A stretch of 64,000 nt of DNA from Linnemannia elongata (taxonomy: Eukaryota; Mortierellomycota; Mortierellomycetes; Mortierellales; Mortierellaceae). Positions 21,268 to 32,925 of the stretch are shown piece by piece. Location: assembly GCA_036320915.1 (NCBI GenBank), contig JAXBDG010000003.1, positions 2,666,001 to 2,730,000 on the forward strand. The letters run 5' to 3'. A program made the translations under genes and the position numbers. How positions within the stretch are numbered: position 1 is the stretch's first letter; each line of letters opens with the position of its first letter. The notes under the pieces were generated by a model, which was not told the DNA's origin, searched no databases, and saw only the letters and a program-made list of their open reading frames with translations.

Positions 21268-22064
21268 ATAGCTGGGGAAGAAAAAGCAGGGCGAGAAAAA
21301 ACGACAGAACCCATAAGAACAAAAAAAGTCAAAGAAAGGAAGGAATGCAAGGAGGAATAACGAGGATGATCAATAACAAAGATCAAGGACAGGCTCGATC
21401 AGATGTCGAGCTCTCTTGAATCGGCGCGAAAGATCAACATGATGATCCTTCCTCCTCCTTCTCGCTCACCATCCCTGCAGGGTTCGTCATCATCCATTGA
21501 TTTCAAAGCAACTTAATAAAAAAAAAAAAATGTCTAACAGGGAGACAGCATAATGACTCTCTCTGGAGGCCACTTTGCAAGCGTAGTTACATACTGTTAA
21601 CTCATAACAATGAAGCTCGTACATATAACCATTGTCATAGATAGTCCTTCGCAAGGTCAAGTAGTGAAACTAATTGATAGCTAATATTGGGTTTTTAATA
21701 ATTGTACATGGGGGAGGTTGTTTGGTTTGGTGTTTGGTGTTGCTTCAAGCAGAAAAGGTAAAAAAAAGTAGCACTGAAAGATGAAGAACTTGGTAACGAT
21801 AGATGTTGACAAAAGTAAAGAGCTAAGAGCGAAAATGGGTGGTTTGAAGACTCCACATGTACTGAAAGGAAACCTCCGAGAACAGAAAAGAGTCGCCCTG
21901 GTCAAATCCTCCTCAACTCCTCCTCATCCGTCAATCATCTAGATCCTCCTCCGCCTTCCCTCTCCTTCACTTCCTTCTTTCACTTCCTTCTCGAAAATAA
22001 CAACCGGTGAGTCGACTATGACTGGAGACCTGGACATCTTGAGAACAAAGAAGGAAAGGGGAGT
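20273..22064. other. Gap with microsatellites
   Basis: Convergent 3' ends of the 17860 gene and the HMG/YABBY-like gene. It holds CA-rich microsatellites (about 20819-20846 and 21050-21082), a 29-base T run (21236-21264) and an A run near 21516. No coding sequence supported. Confidence 0.6.
21236..21264 (+). repeat. Run of 29 T
   Basis: Uninterrupted homopolymer in intergenic sequence. Confidence 0.95.
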
Positions 22065-22256
22065 TTACTTGACGTTCTTGGGGTTCTCAGCGGCGGTCTT
22101 CCAGCGGGCGGCGACCTCCTTGAAGGCATCCTTGTGGTTGAGGGTAGGCTTCTCGGTCTTGACCTTGGCAAGCTCGGTCTTCATGAACTTGTTGTAGGCG
22201 GACAGCTTCTTGGCACCACCGGTGCTGGACTTCTTGGTAGACTTTTCCTTGGGCAT
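22065..22256 (-). CDS. Small HMG/YABBY-like nuclear protein
   Basis: Single exon, 63 aa: a Lys/Ser-rich start (MPKEKSTKKSS), then KLSAYNKFMKTELAKVK, HKDAFKEVAARWKT and ENPKN. The SxYNxFMKxEL...HKxxFxxxAxxWK pattern is that of small fungal YABBY/HMG-box-like proteins, which are expected to bind DNA as compact helical domains. The start at 22256 is chosen because the protein is complete there and the upstream in-frame extension is low-complexity leader sequence (poly-Phe, Ser, Leu) without homology. Strong C/G-ending codon use suggests high expression. The exact cellular role is not known to me. Confidence 0.85.
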   Translation of the reverse strand: MPKEKSTKKSSTGGAKKLSAYNKFMKTELAKVKTEKPTLNHKDAFKEVAARWKTAAENPKNVK

Positions 22257-24078
22257 GTTTGTGTGTGTGTGTGGTGTTTTGGGGGTGAGAAGGGTGTTGT
22301 GTGTTTGGGGTGAAGAAGAAAAAGAGGAAAAGGGAAAAAGAAAAAAAAAAAAAAAAGAGGAAAGGAAAAAAAAGATTAAGAAGTTAGTGAATGCATCGGT
22401 CTTTATTCTGTTGAGCTGATGAGGAAGAGTGAGTGCAGTATGAGGTGTGAACCAACCAACCAGCCAACCAAACCAGACCAAGCAGACCAAGCAGCCCAAC
22501 CAACCAACGGAAAGGGGTGTAGTCAGACGGGACCGGTTCACAAATTGCGACGCGTCGTTTCGTTTGTTGTTGTTTGCTGCTGCTGATGTTTTATTGATGG
22601 ATTGTGCTCTCACTCCGTGTACTGTCCTTTGTGTACGGTGTGTGTACGACCCAGGGCCACGGGGTATCCTGGCGAAAAAAAAAAAAGCGTTTTTCGAAAA
22701 TAACGAAAATTGAAAAATTGGATAAAAAAAAGGCGAAACGCGCCCTTGAAAAAAAAAAAAAAAAACGAAAATGATTGTTTTCGTTGGGGAGTGAAAATAA
22801 AAAATAACAAACTAGACGCGTCTTCTGATTCTCCATCGTTCGTTCTCTCAGGTTGATGCTTCCATCACTGGGGTGTTGATTAACCACTTTCCCTACTCAT
22901 CTTTGACCTCATCATCACACCTCCCTTGTTCGGGTAACCATGGTTCAAGTGACCACGGTTATGTGGTTGTTTATACCGGGTTAGAGCGGAGGCGGTTCTG
23001 TGCCGTGTGGTGACTTTCTCAGGCAGAGCTAGTAGGTGAAGTCAAGGGTGCAGATTGACTCTCACCCCGTCTGTCATACACCTGTAGAAGGCCCTTTTTC
23101 TTCCCTTCATCCTCCACCTTTCCTCAGCTTACTTTTCCATTCTCCTGGTGAATGGCGTTCTTCTCCGCTCTCCTCTCTTCCTATTGGCGCGTTCACGGGT
23201 TCGAGGGTCTCAGTGACGTCACCTAAAAAAAAAATGGGGATTGAACTCCAACACATCACACACGCGTTCGACTTCACACAACGCGCGCAGACAGACAATG
23301 GATCAGATACTTCACAAAACGCGAAAGAGAAGCTTGCTTTCAACTTTCGCAGCTTGATCAAAAAAGTGTAACTGATCAACACACGGTCAACTCTCTTACC
23401 CTCTCGTTTACCCCTCCTTTCCTTTCGTCTCTTTGTCCCTTCCTTTCTCTCCTCTCTCTCTCCCTCTTTCTTTATTTTTTTTTCTTCCTCTCCTTATTCC
23501 GTTCTCACACTCCCCTCCTTCCCTCTATCAGGCCTCTTTTTACTTGCATATTTTTTTTTCTTTTGTGCATGCGAGGGCATAGGGTGTGGTGCGAGATTAG
23601 CTATTTGCTCTTTTTTTTCTCTGCTCGCCCTGGTTTTCTGAGTGATTTGTGTCCTGCTCACTCATTGTGTCATCTCGAGCCCCTTTTTTTTTCTTACGCC
23701 GCTCACAACCAAAAAAGAAAAAAAAAAAAAAAGAATAGTGACGCACATTGGCGTCTTTTCAAAAAACCATCTCTGTTCCTCCTCCTCCTCCATCCTTCTT
23801 CCTCATCTCCCCCCCCCCCCCCCCTTTTCTCCACATGTCGTTTCTTCCATACATCAAAACAAATAAAAAAAAAATTAAGACGATCAATGCCAACGAAAAA
23901 TAGAAACTGACGCATTTTCAAACAGAAAATAAACGCTGAAGATGCGCATTGGCCTCCTTTTACGAGAAAACATCTCTTCCCCCTCCCCCCCCCCTCGCAC
24001 TCTTTCTCTCCTTTACTACGATACATCAAGCAATTAAAGCACACGATCAACAAAACAAAGACACATGCAGACGCACAA

Positions 24079-24114
<36 letters not shown>

Positions 24115-24134
24115 GCTACAAAAAATAAAATAAA
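22257..24134. other. Homopolymer-rich gene-poor stretch
   Basis: Promoter of the minus-strand HMG/YABBY-like gene (its leader is C/T rich on the minus strand), then sequence with many A, T and C runs, including a 33-base A run at 24081-24113. No gene supported. Confidence 0.55.
24081..24113 (+). repeat. Run of 33 A
   Basis: It abuts the downstream side of the reverse-transcriptase fossil when that is read on the minus strand. Confidence 0.95.
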
Positions 24135-24302
24135 AAAATCGGACCAATCCCGATCATCCGGATGAGGAGGAATCTGGTCGTATCCTGAGTAAAGGTCGAA
24201 CATAGAGACAATAACTCGATCGCTGACATCCTCTGCTAGCCCGTCCGCGTTGGGTGGGGTTCTGGAGTTTCGAATGGTATGTCGGTTTAGTACTTTATTC
24301 GA
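24135..24302 (-). mobile_element. Fossil of an LTR-retrotransposon reverse transcriptase
   Basis: On the minus strand about 56 codons read as a Ty3/Gypsy-like RT segment: RTPPNADGLAED followed by VSMFDLYSGYDQI and HPDDRDW. The Asp in FDLYSGY matches the first catalytic Asp of the palm. Nothing on either side continues the RT: one flank runs into A/T homopolymers, the other is unrelated. No LTRs, integrase or protease were found nearby. It is a short inactive remnant. Confidence 0.75.
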
Positions 24303-24819
24303 AACATTCGAACACAAAAAAAAAAATTACAAGGATGGTATAAACGTTTAATGGTGTTTTCAAACGAACAGAACTAAGAGAGACTACACTTAACAAGGAG
24401 AAGGGAAAAAAAAAGAAAGTAGAACAAGCATCCCATGCTTGTTAAGGTCTTTGTTTCTATCAAGTACTGACACAAGAAAGGCGAGAATCAGATCTGAATA
24501 GTATATCTCCACTAGAAAATAATATAATACTATCTAAGAAGACGTAAAAAAGAAGGAGAAGGAGACATGGCTGGAGGGGAGGGAGAGAAGGGGGGCGCAG
24601 GCGAGAGACGGATTGTTGATTGAACCTTCATAGTTGTTCTACACCGATCGATCTAGCAGAAAGTAAGCTTGAACCTCCTCGGATTGGCGCTACTTTATCG
24701 AAAAATAAATCCTCCGAAGATCCTGTCTTGCATGTCGCAAATAAAAAGAAGCAGTTGAGGGACGAAAAGTTTAAACTTGTTGGTGTCGGTCCTTGATCCA
24801 CCGAAGAAGAAAAAGAAAT

Positions 24820-24975
24820 GCTCGGAGTGTTGATCCAGCAACACAAAAAAAAAACCTCATCCGACCTCTGGCTTTCGATCGACCAGTCGTCCTGCTTCGG
24901 TGCTGGACCATATGCTCTGGGCCAAGTTAATGGACAACAGATCCATATGCCCAGGAGAAAAAGGAAAAAAAAGTA
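24820..24975 (+). mobile_element. Possible retroelement RNase H fragment
   Basis: The plus strand is open across LWLSIDQSSCFGAGPYALGQ, which recalls the start of retrotransposon RNase H domains (a catalytic Asp followed by Ser and a Gly-rich turn, then GQ). The orientation is opposite to the RT fossil at 24135-24302, so it would come from another insertion. Weak evidence. Confidence 0.3.
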
Positions 24976-25139
24976 GGGGAAAATATATGGGTGTCGAATA
25001 GACGAAAAAAATGGACACAAAAAGAGTTGTGGCAATTGACAAACAAAAAGAGAAAAAAAAAAAAAATGAAAATAGAAAGAGAGCATTCAAAGGACAATAC
25101 AAATGAATCTCCCGATCGGCCAAAGGTCCCGGACTAGTA

Positions 25140-25263
25140 GGATTGTCCATCGAAATAATGTCCCGAGCGCGACGAAGTGATGGTGGGTGATGCTGGCCTA
25201 CGGATTGTCCAGCGAAATAATGTCCCGAGCACGACGAAGTGATGGTGGGTGATGCTGGCCTCC
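25140..25263. repeat. Tandem duplication, period 62 bp
   Basis: Units 25140-25201 and 25202-25263 share GGATTGTCC at the start and GTGATGGTGGGTGATGCTGG near the end, with few differences. Low divergence suggests a fairly recent event. Not in a gene. Confidence 0.85.
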
Positions 25264-25807
25264 GGTCGCAGGGGTGGTGGTGGAAGCGGCGGATAAACAA
25301 ATATAAAATAAAGAAACAAAAAAAAAAAGAACCTCCAATGACTCGTCTGCAGTCGGATCTGCGGATGAGAAATGGGTAGTAGTTCCAGCCGTTCGCGACA
25401 AAAAAAAGAGGAGAAAAAAAAAAAAAAAAGAAAACAAAGTCGATAAGAGGGTCTTTTGCAGACACTTCTCGCGGCCAAAAATAATAATAAAAAAAAAAAA
25501 AAAAAAGTCGCGCGGCGATTGTTGTTTCTGAGAAAAAAAGTAAAAAAAAAAAAATATATATATATATAAAAATAAAAAAAAAAAAAAAAACCACTTTGGC
25601 GGTGGGTTGCGTTTTTGGTTGCAAACGCTAAGGATGAGGAGGTGGAGGTCGAGGAGGGCGACTGAGAGAGGAAGGGAGGATCATCTAAATAATTAAGGTT
25701 GGTAATGTTGATTTCAGGGGTAAAGGGAATTGATCAGTAATTTGATACGGACCGAGGTCACTTTCTTCTCTCGCTGTCTCTTCTTTCTCTCACTCTCACT
25801 CTGTTCC

Positions 25808-25838
<31 letters not shown>

Positions 25839-27362
25839 TTTTTGGACGCCGCTGTTGCCTCTGGGTCTGGTGGTGTTTTGAGTTTGCAATTTGCGTGAGC
25901 AATTCCACGCCCTATCTCGATCTCTTCTTCGTATCCATGTAACAGGAGAGTGGAAGATGGAAAGGGTGGTCTTACAACACCTCTGCGTCACCTACACCCC
26001 TGACACTGTTTTTTCTCACTTTGTTTTTTTTTTTCTTTTCAACTCAACAAAAGAAATCATCCAGGTGCGCGGACCGCAGTGAATGAAAAAGATATATCGA
26101 ATCAGATAATAATTGATCCCAGTCCCTCAATGCCCATGTATAGATCAATGCATTTCCATATCATATCGCCACAATGCGTATCCTCAATAATGGTTGAATA
26201 GAAGAGCAAAAATAAAAGTGTTGACTGTTGGTTGCCGCGGGTCGTGATTAGGCAATGTAATGAAAAAAAGTCGATGTCTATAACGCACGAACATCAGGAA
26301 CGCGAAACAAACAAAGGGGTAGGCAATGTTCGTCATGAAATATATTGGCAAGGAAGAGAGAAAGGGGATCGGTTGACGGCATGGTGCAGATATGGCGATG
26401 AAGGGGTGGGATGGCTCTATGCTAAATTGGAAGAGGAGTGTTGAAGGGAATACAAAAAGGAGACAGGGAATGGAGAGTGGGAGAGGAGGAGGGAAGGGAA
26501 TTGGGCATATCGGCTTTGTCACTCTGCAAGGGGTGACATCCAGGTAGATAACAAAAAAAAACCAACAAACATAAGAGAAACGGAGCGCAGGTGTGAGAAA
26601 GAGCAGAAGGGACAAGGGGGTCAAGGGACGTACAAAACCGCACTAAGGATGTTTGGACCATCCTCTAGGCACACGCTCTTCCTTTGACATCGCCAACCGG
26701 GAGATCGCGCATTGAAGAGAGGAAGGGAAGGGTGGAGAAGGAGAATGCTCATCGTTTGAGGAGTAATGGAACTTACTTGATCAACATCGAAAACGACATC
26801 TCAATGATCTCCGTCATTCCGCGTTCAAGTTGGACATCGACGACGTTCCAAGGGTGGTGGAGGAGCTGGAGGGGGGATAAAGTTGTAGGAAATCGAAAAG
26901 AAAAAAAAACGAGCAACAGAGGGGAGGAGGGTGCTGCTATCTCGTTGGGGAGGAGGAGAAGGGAGGACGGGTGTTGGTTGGTATTTGAGGACCAACATGC
27001 CACACGCGCGCGCCTTCGGGTGGTAGAGTGGGGGAAGAGGAGGGGAGGAGGGCTGTTGAGAAATGTGTTGTTGTTTGTTGTTATTGGTGGAAGGGAAGAG
27101 GAGAGGGGATTTGCATGGAAATAGAGGGTAGAGAGGAGAAGGAGGAGAAGGAGGATTGAGTAGTTTCGTGAAGGAGGAGCGACCTTCCTCCGTCTTCTCA
27201 CGACCCCTATGCTCTCGTCGCCCTTGGGATCAGGGAGGAGACTGACGAAAGGGAATGACAGAGCAGAGAGAGGGGAAGTGAGATTTTGGATAGGGAAGAA
27301 GTGGGGCTAAAGAGAAATTAGAAGAGGAGAAAATAGAAGAAGAGGAGAAGAAGACAAAAGAG

Positions 27363-27397
<35 letters not shown>

Positions 27398-28724
27398 ATT
27401 GAGGCATTGCGTCCTCGTTTTATAAAAGGGCTCTTGGGACGGCGGGAACGAAGGGAAGGTAGGGAGGACGAGAAAGGAACAAAAGGGGTCAAATGAAAAA
27501 CAGTGAAAGTAGACTAGCGATAGTTCAGTGCATCCCATTCGTGCAACCAGACAATAAGAGAGTCCACAATGCCCCGACCGGCCAACTGGCTGACTTCCCC
27601 TCCGGAAAGTGGGAATCCAATGGCATTGATAGGAGTCGTTTTGAAAGAAGAAAGAAAAAGGACTTTTGGTCTAATCTCCAAGGGTGTCCAGTAAAGGAAG
27701 AATGCCAAGAAGCCGACTTTACGGAAGGCAATGACAACAAGGCTCTGAGGATAAGCAGAGGATAGCATGGAAAAAGGGTGACGAACCAATGGAATCGAAC
27801 AAGAGTGTAAGAGGCAACGATCTAATTTTCTACGGACTTTGTTTCTATTTTTTCATTTGACGCTAATCGTTGTGCTTCACTTGAACAATGCTGGAGTCTC
27901 GCCCTTGACCTTTGTCTCTCTCTCTCTCTCTCTCTCTGTGAAGCACTAACAGTCAAATCCTTGGCCAACTCATACATCATATCGGGAGTAATTTGCAACG
28001 TCGTGTCGATCGGACCACTCACGTTCTATTGACGTTTCTCGTCGTTTGGTTCTGTAAATTCAAGAAAGGAGATTTTTCATTTCTTGACTTTCGCCCTTTT
28101 TGACACCCGTCGTCGTTGACGTAGTTGACGACATGTTAGCCCACGTGACACACGCGACACAAACCCCTTTTTCCTTTGTCTTGTCCTTGCACATTTCTTC
28201 TCTTTCTCAACCCTTGCCATCACGCCTCCCAGGACAGGACAAGTTGCAATTCAAAGGCGCAATAAAAACAACTAGACATCCCTCTGTCTTCTCTCATTCC
28301 AACACAAGAAACAGTACAAAAAGAAATCTCGGTGGACTGGATAAGCAATCAACAACTCTCTTTCACTCCACCTACCTTTTTCCTTTATTCCTTCATTCCT
28401 TCTCGTTCACTCTTCACAGCACTCACTCACAGTACTCTACACCAACACCCCGTCACACAAAGGCATACGATGCTCGGGTTCGTGTTTCTAATCTTAAGCT
28501 GCGTGGTCGCAGTCCAGACCAAGCCCAAGCAAGAAACCTTCGTCCCTTTCTTGACCACCCAACGCAAGAACAGAGTCTCCTCAGGATCATCCTCACCAGC
28601 GACAACTTCCTCGTCTACTTCAGCGAATAATGTCTCAGGATGGTTCACACGGAATATCCTACAGCCCCTGACAGGTGGACCTCGTATCCCTGAACATACC
28701 ATCACTGACTATTACTTTTTCCAG
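25264..28724. other. Gene-poor stretch before SEC17
   Basis: Contains T and A runs (25808-25832 and 27363-27396), a CT microsatellite near 27919-27937, and minus-strand fragments with coding-like composition but no resolved gene: around 27968-28022 (reads TLQITPDMMYELAKDL) and 27514-27780. From about 28140 to 28724 lies the SEC17 leader, C/T rich, with a good 3' splice site (CTGAC branch, then TTTTTCCAG) directly before the ATG at 28725. Confidence 0.45.
27363..27396 (+). repeat. Run of 34 A
   Basis: Uninterrupted homopolymer within a purine-rich stretch. Confidence 0.95.
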
Positions 28725-30036
28725 ATGGCAACCCTGAACGATGGCTCGGGATCATACATTGGATTGTTCGGTCAGTGGTTTGTCCTATCGGAACTGCAGG
28801 AAGTCTCTGAAAAGGATGGACCGACTATTGGTGGAGGCAGTGGCGGCAAAGCAGGAAGTGGGAATATGTATGAGGGACAAGCGGAGGCACATAAGCAGAA
28901 TGCCATCCAGGCCAAGGGCAAGCGTGATTGTAAGTTCGCTTCGTCCATTGCAGATGTTTTTACGCATGATATCTCCCATGTCCACGTTTTGGATCTTTAG
29001 CCTCATCTGACAAATTTTTGTGATTTATTTTTGTTTTTTTTTGCTTTTGATAGACCATGGCGCAGCAAGGGCATATGTCGAGGCGGCCAAATCGTACGAG
29101 AAGAGTGGCTCAGACTTCAATACCATGGAAGCTGCAGGAGCATACGAGGATGCCTTCAAAGCCTACAACATGGTTCAGCAGACAGGTACCCAAGGCTTTT
29201 CTCACACGTCCATGCACAACCTAAATTGAACCTTAGTATTGAAAACGACAATGCGCGTTGTTTATTTTCAACTTTGTAACTTATCCTACATCGTATTATG
29301 TGTTATTTAGAACCTGGAATTAAGTGTCTAGAGAACGCTGCAAGATTGTTCAGGAAGAATGAGCGCGGTGGATCGAGGGCAGCCAAGATCTACACTCAAC
29401 TCGGTGATCTTATGAAAACTCAGGATATAAAGAAAGCTGTAGAGATGTACCGTGAATCCGCAGAGCTGTTCAAGAGCGAAGGGGATGGGTAACGTTATAG
29501 TTTGTTTTTTTGTTCAACCTGTATGTGCTCACATGCCTAAATGATCCCACTTCTGTGCCTGGCTTGTCCTCACCACTTCCTCCTCTTCTTTTTTGAACTC
29601 TTGCTTCTTTAGACGTGCACTACAAGCGACGATCAAGCTGACAGAATTGTTGTGCGTGTTGCAACAGTTCCAACAGGCCTACAACCACTACAACGACACC
29701 ATCATCCCCGAAACCATGTCTCAAGAGATCCTTAAGTTCACGACCCGGGACCATATCGTGAACGCTATCCTGGCACACCTGGGAGCTACAAATGCAGACT
29801 GGATTATGTTGGCGAGCGATCTGACGAGATTTGAGGAGATGTGCCCAGATTTCCGTGGTTCGGCAGGATGCAAGGCGTTGCAGGCGCTGGCGAATGCAGA
29901 ATGGGAGCGTGACCCTCAGGCGTTCCAGGAGGCGTGCCAGGCTATGAATCGGTTGAGGACTGGCGGAATGCCGGATTGGCAGGTGGGACTTTTGTTGGCC
30001 GAGAAGAAGAAGTTGGAGGGTGGAGACCTGTTGTAA
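28725..30036 (+). CDS. SEC17: Alpha-SNAP family protein (SEC17)
   Basis: Four exons: 28725-28929, 29054-29185, 29311-29488 and 29613-30036, all joins in phase, 312 aa. The product is a TPR-like helical solenoid: ARAYVEAAKSYEKSGSD, GIKCLENAARLFRK, AAKIYTQLGDLMK, KKAVEMYRESAELFK, with the C-terminal LLAEKKKLEGGDLL that matches the alpha-SNAP tail contacting NSF. SNAPs bridge NSF (Sec18) to SNARE complexes and drive their disassembly after membrane fusion. The frame stays open upstream to an ATG at 28470, which would add 85 residues (397 aa), but that extension is not SNAP-like, and a textbook acceptor (TTTTTCCAG) ends exactly at 28724. I prefer 28725, which gives the usual family length. Introns are 124-125 bp each. 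Confidence 0.88.
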
Positions 30037-31975
30037 AATAAAAGTATTGTTTTGCTGTCTTTGGTGAATGAAGAGCAGGGCAAGGAACATAATATATCAT
30101 TGGTGATGATGCTCCGGTTGCGATACTACCCCTGGTTTATCCATTAGCGCGCGCACCCGTTTTTTTTTACCCCATCCTCTTGACTCTCTCTCTGTCTTGC
30201 ACTCCTTCCCTGTGTTCATTCATTCAAGGGACTAAAAAAGCCTAGTAGGTTTAAGCACATGTAGATGGATATCTCAATCGTCATTCTCTATTGTTTGTCT
30301 GTGTGGTGGCACAGAGTACGCCAATTTTGGAAAAAGGACACACCCACACCCACACAACAACACAAAGACGCATACAAACAAACAAACAAACAAACAAACA
30401 AAAGTACCGAGGTGAGTGATCATTATGATGGCATTGTTTGTTTTCTTTTACTTTTGCAAGCACAGAAGAGCGCCACAAAGGGCTATTATTATAATTGCTT
30501 TCTGTCCACCGGGACGGGGGAAGCGACGGAGAAACGAAAGGAGGGAAGAAGAAAGGAGGCACACAAGTGGGGGCTGAATGATGGTTAGTGCCACGAACGG
30601 TGCGCAGTGACGGCAGGTGCTTGTCATAAATGTCGACTATCGGAAGATCTTTCTCTCTTGGCCAACACTCTCCTTCCCCTTCTCTGGCTGTTGGAAGAAC
30701 CGTTCGCTCCCTTTGATATGTTCTCACGCAGAAGGAACTGCCCTCTAGGTGAGCGAGATTATGGGTGTGTGAGAGAGCGAATTGGAATGGGATTCGTTCC
30801 TGAGCAGCGTTATTGTTATGGCTTTGTTTATCCCCGAGGTGTCATTTGTTTATTATTGTGCTTCATTGCGTTGGTTGTCGAAGAGTATCCGTTATGATGA
30901 GGGGATGATGGGTATGATAGGAGGAGATGAGAAAGAAGATGCGCGCATATTCGCAGGGTTTTTTTTAGGCCGAATATCGATGCGGTTATTTTTTGTGGTT
31001 AGTTGATCCCATGAGCATGGGCGACTTGTGCTTCTGTACCTCGTTTCTTCTGTCTCACACGTACTTTTCTTTGGCAGTGTTAAGAGGGAAGGCGAGTGCC
31101 TTTGGCAGGACATTTTCTGAGCGAATCCAGGTGGGTGATCAAACTGGACGCGTTTGATCAGTAAGGATGAGACAAGAGGATGACCCCCACCCACTCAAAG
31201 CCATCAGTAAGTGTGTGACCTGAGTGCGAAGTATGGGTGTCCGGGCCGGGTATTTCTTCTATGGCTACGAAAGGAAAGGAAGTGTCCATGCATGCAATCC
31301 TTTTTGTCTCCAGTGGGGTTGTGGGTGTGTGTTTGTGTGTACCTTTCTAGTCCTGGAGATACCCTATTAGCTGTTGTCATTCAATCCAAAACGGAAAAAG
31401 AAAGAGGGGCCAGTGCGCCATTTTGAAATGCGGGTTTAATCCAATCATACAACAGGTGTCCACATGCCATCATCGCAACGAGCGAGAAGGGAAAGAGAAG
31501 AGCGCTATTCTTCTTTTGTCCACTTCTTCGTCCTCTCTTTATCTTTTTCCTTCTTCAATTTCATCACAACAGATACGCACACTCACTCATATATACACCC
31601 GATCTCATTGCAAGATACCCTCGTTTTTGAAGGAAGTTTACCCTTTTGTAACACTCGGGCATTCGAGGTATGTCATCACTCTTGTCTCGTTTTTCGTTTT
31701 AAAAGGAGGCCCCCTTCCAGGTGGGAAACATTCATTGTCCTCTCCTCCTTCGACCTTTCTTTTATCACTCTATCTCACACTTCTCTCTTTCTCACACACT
31801 CTTCTTTCTCCTTTCACTTTTTTTATTTTTACCCCACCCTACTTCACTTCTACCTCCTCATCCTACAGCACCCAACTATAGCACACCCACACACAACGAT
31901 AACAACAACAGCAACCATAACCCACTACTGCGATCTCGAACAAGCAACCCAGGAGAGGAACGCATCATTGGCATT
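30037..31975. other. Gap and promoter of PMA1
   Basis: 3' flank of SEC17, an (ACAA)n microsatellite at 30374-30403, and from about 31480 C/T-rich promoter sequence with an ATATATA at 31589-31595. No gene supported in 30.1-31.4 kb. Confidence 0.55.
30374..30403 (+). repeat. (ACAA)n microsatellite
   Basis: About seven and a half perfect tetranucleotide units. Confidence 0.95.
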
Positions 31976-32380
31976 GTAAGCACGACCCTTCTACTTTTGC
32001 AAAACCTCAGTTCAATCACCCCTCGCAGCCAGCATGCATCCTATGCATCGAAGGGTGCATTCCCGTTTCGCGCTCTCTCTTATTTTTGTGAAAATATGAC
32101 AGGACCCTACCCTCCCACGAACTGGCAGTGCGTGTGTGTGCGTGGTTGCGTTATTGCTTGTTCTTTTTTTCTTCATTTTGCCCGAGTGCGCATGTTTAAG
32201 TGATGGATGTCATTGGCTGCGGGTGAATTGTCCTGCCGCGTCTTTTCTTATTCATTTCATCCTATCACTCTTCATCTGTTCAAACATAATATAAGCGCGG
32301 TTAAGCATAGAGGAATAACACATCGACTCACCTATGCCCTTCTTTCATTTTTATCTATCCCCCCTCCCCCTCTACCACAG
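31976..32380 (+). other. Probable 5' UTR intron of PMA1
   Basis: Donor GTAAGC after GCATT at 31976 and acceptor ACCACAG at 32374-32380 with a C/T tract before it. The flanking stretches are A/C-rich and lack T-runs, as expected for leader exons; the downstream piece runs 55 nt to the ATG at 32436. Confidence 0.45.
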
Positions 32381-32435
32381 AAGAAAGTCTTTGTACATCA
32401 AAGAGTCATAGAAAGTGGACAAGACGACGACGAAT

Positions 32436-32891
32436 ATGGCTGACAAGGCTGAGATTGTCGACACAAACGACCTCCAGCAGGGTCATCCTGGTAAGTTATC
32501 TCTTTTAACTCATGGACGAAATCATTACCGGGGATTCACGACCCAAGAATAACAAAGGCGCCAGCTTTTCTCTCTCTGTGCGTGTGTGCGTTTTGCGATT
32601 CATTCATGCAACCCCCTTCCACTCCTCTTTCCACTCCTCCTTCCCCTCCTCATCCGTGAGCGTAGTAACGCGAGCATGAAAAGCTCAATTCTTACTCTAA
32701 TGATGGATGAACAACAGAACTGACTAAACCCTTCCTCTTCTCTCCTATTCCTCTCTCTTCAACCTCTCTTCGCTCTGTCTCTCCCCTCCTTTTTTTCCCT
32801 GCTTTTCGTACCATCCGGGTTACTCTCCTCTTTCTCGTACCCCTCCGTTTACTATTGTTCTTGTTTGTCACGCTCATACACAACCCGGTCT

Positions 32892-32925
<34 letters not shown>

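Noticed and set aside
27770..27830. Possible tRNA on the minus strand (GTTCGATTCC resembles a B box)
   Set aside because: No A box at the right distance, no T-stem pairing and no acceptor stem.
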